In this document: piece by piece, positions 5,579 through 5,672 of the stretch
Layout: every line of letters starts with the position of its first letter
Numbering within the stretch: position 1 is the first letter of the stretch
NCBI GenBank assembly: GCA_030625285.1
Contig: DAOURC010000052.1
Span: forward strand, 1 to 5,672
Direction of reading: 5' to 3'
DNA: 5,672 bases
From: Eubacteriales bacterium
Lineage (GTDB): Bacteria > Bacillota > Clostridia > Peptostreptococcales > Acidaminobacteraceae
Translations under genes and position numbers: made by a program
The notes under the pieces: generated by a model
Told to the model about the DNA's origin: nothing
What the model saw: the letters and a program-made list of their open reading frames with translations, nothing else
Database searches by the model: none

Positions 5579-5588
5579 ATCATCACTC

Positions 5589-5672
5589 CTAACCTAATAT
5601 CTCTTTTGCATATTTTTCTATATATTTATTGAATTCATCTCTTTTTTCAAATAGTTCCGCAACGTCGTTTAC
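5589..5672 (-). CDS. C-terminal 27 residues of an upstream gene, possibly recG
   Basis: The minus strand is open from the window edge to a TAG at 5591-5589 and encodes a charged, helical tail (VNDVAELFEKRDEF, then ending KYAKEILG). The stop lies 10 nt before the rsmD ATG and overlaps the rsmD ribosome site, so it belongs to the same operon. In many clostridia recG precedes rsmD, and the DVAELFEKRDEF stretch is compatible with the helical C-terminus of RecG, but 27 residues are too few to identify it. A real coding tail is likely; the recG identity is a guess from context. Confidence 0.6.
   Translation of the reverse strand, partial: VNDVAELFEKRDEFNKYIEKYAKEILG

Overview
The window looks like chromosomal core sequence from a low-GC Gram-positive bacterium, most likely an anaerobic Firmicute of the Clostridia/Tissierellia type. 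Four things support this. The DNA is A+T-rich. Most genes have strong AGGAGG-like ribosome binding sites. The promoters are of the sigma-A type. The gene content (rsmD, coaD, a coiled-coil 'ATPase-like' protein, tmcAL, ackA) matches a neighbourhood that is conserved in Firmicutes. No mobile element, CRISPR array, tRNA or rRNA was seen.

Layout from left to right. Positions 1-1128 (minus) hold acetate kinase (ackA), with its C-terminus cut off by the window edge. Positions 1129-1246 are a compact divergent control region: an ackA promoter and a tmcAL promoter lie back to back with overlapping -35 elements inside an 8-bp inverted repeat. Positions 1247-2446 (plus) hold tmcAL (ylbM), the tRNA-Met cytidine acetate ligase. 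A hairpin at 2433-2465 separates it from a convergent lipoprotein gene of unknown function at 2468-3445 (minus). Positions 3446-3793 carry no convincing gene, but they hold two inverted repeats and a good promoter for a 67-residue two-helix membrane protein at 3794-3997 (plus). A second hairpin at 4009-4034 ends the leftward operon that fills 4033-5672: the tail of an unidentified gene (possibly recG), rsmD, coaD and the coiled-coil protein. The last three genes overlap by one base at each junction and are probably translationally coupled.

Functionally this is housekeeping: 16S rRNA methylation (RsmD), coenzyme A synthesis (CoaD), acetate/acetyl-phosphate/ATP exchange (AckA) and acetylation of the tRNA-Met wobble base from acetate and ATP (TmcAL). 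AckA and TmcAL both act on acetate and ATP and are transcribed from one shared control region, which makes co-regulation plausible but unproven.

I see no clearly new multi-gene system. The items most worth checking are the divergent ackA/tmcAL control region, the 7-1-7 palindrome over the promoter of the small membrane protein, and the unexplained lipoprotein and coiled-coil proteins.
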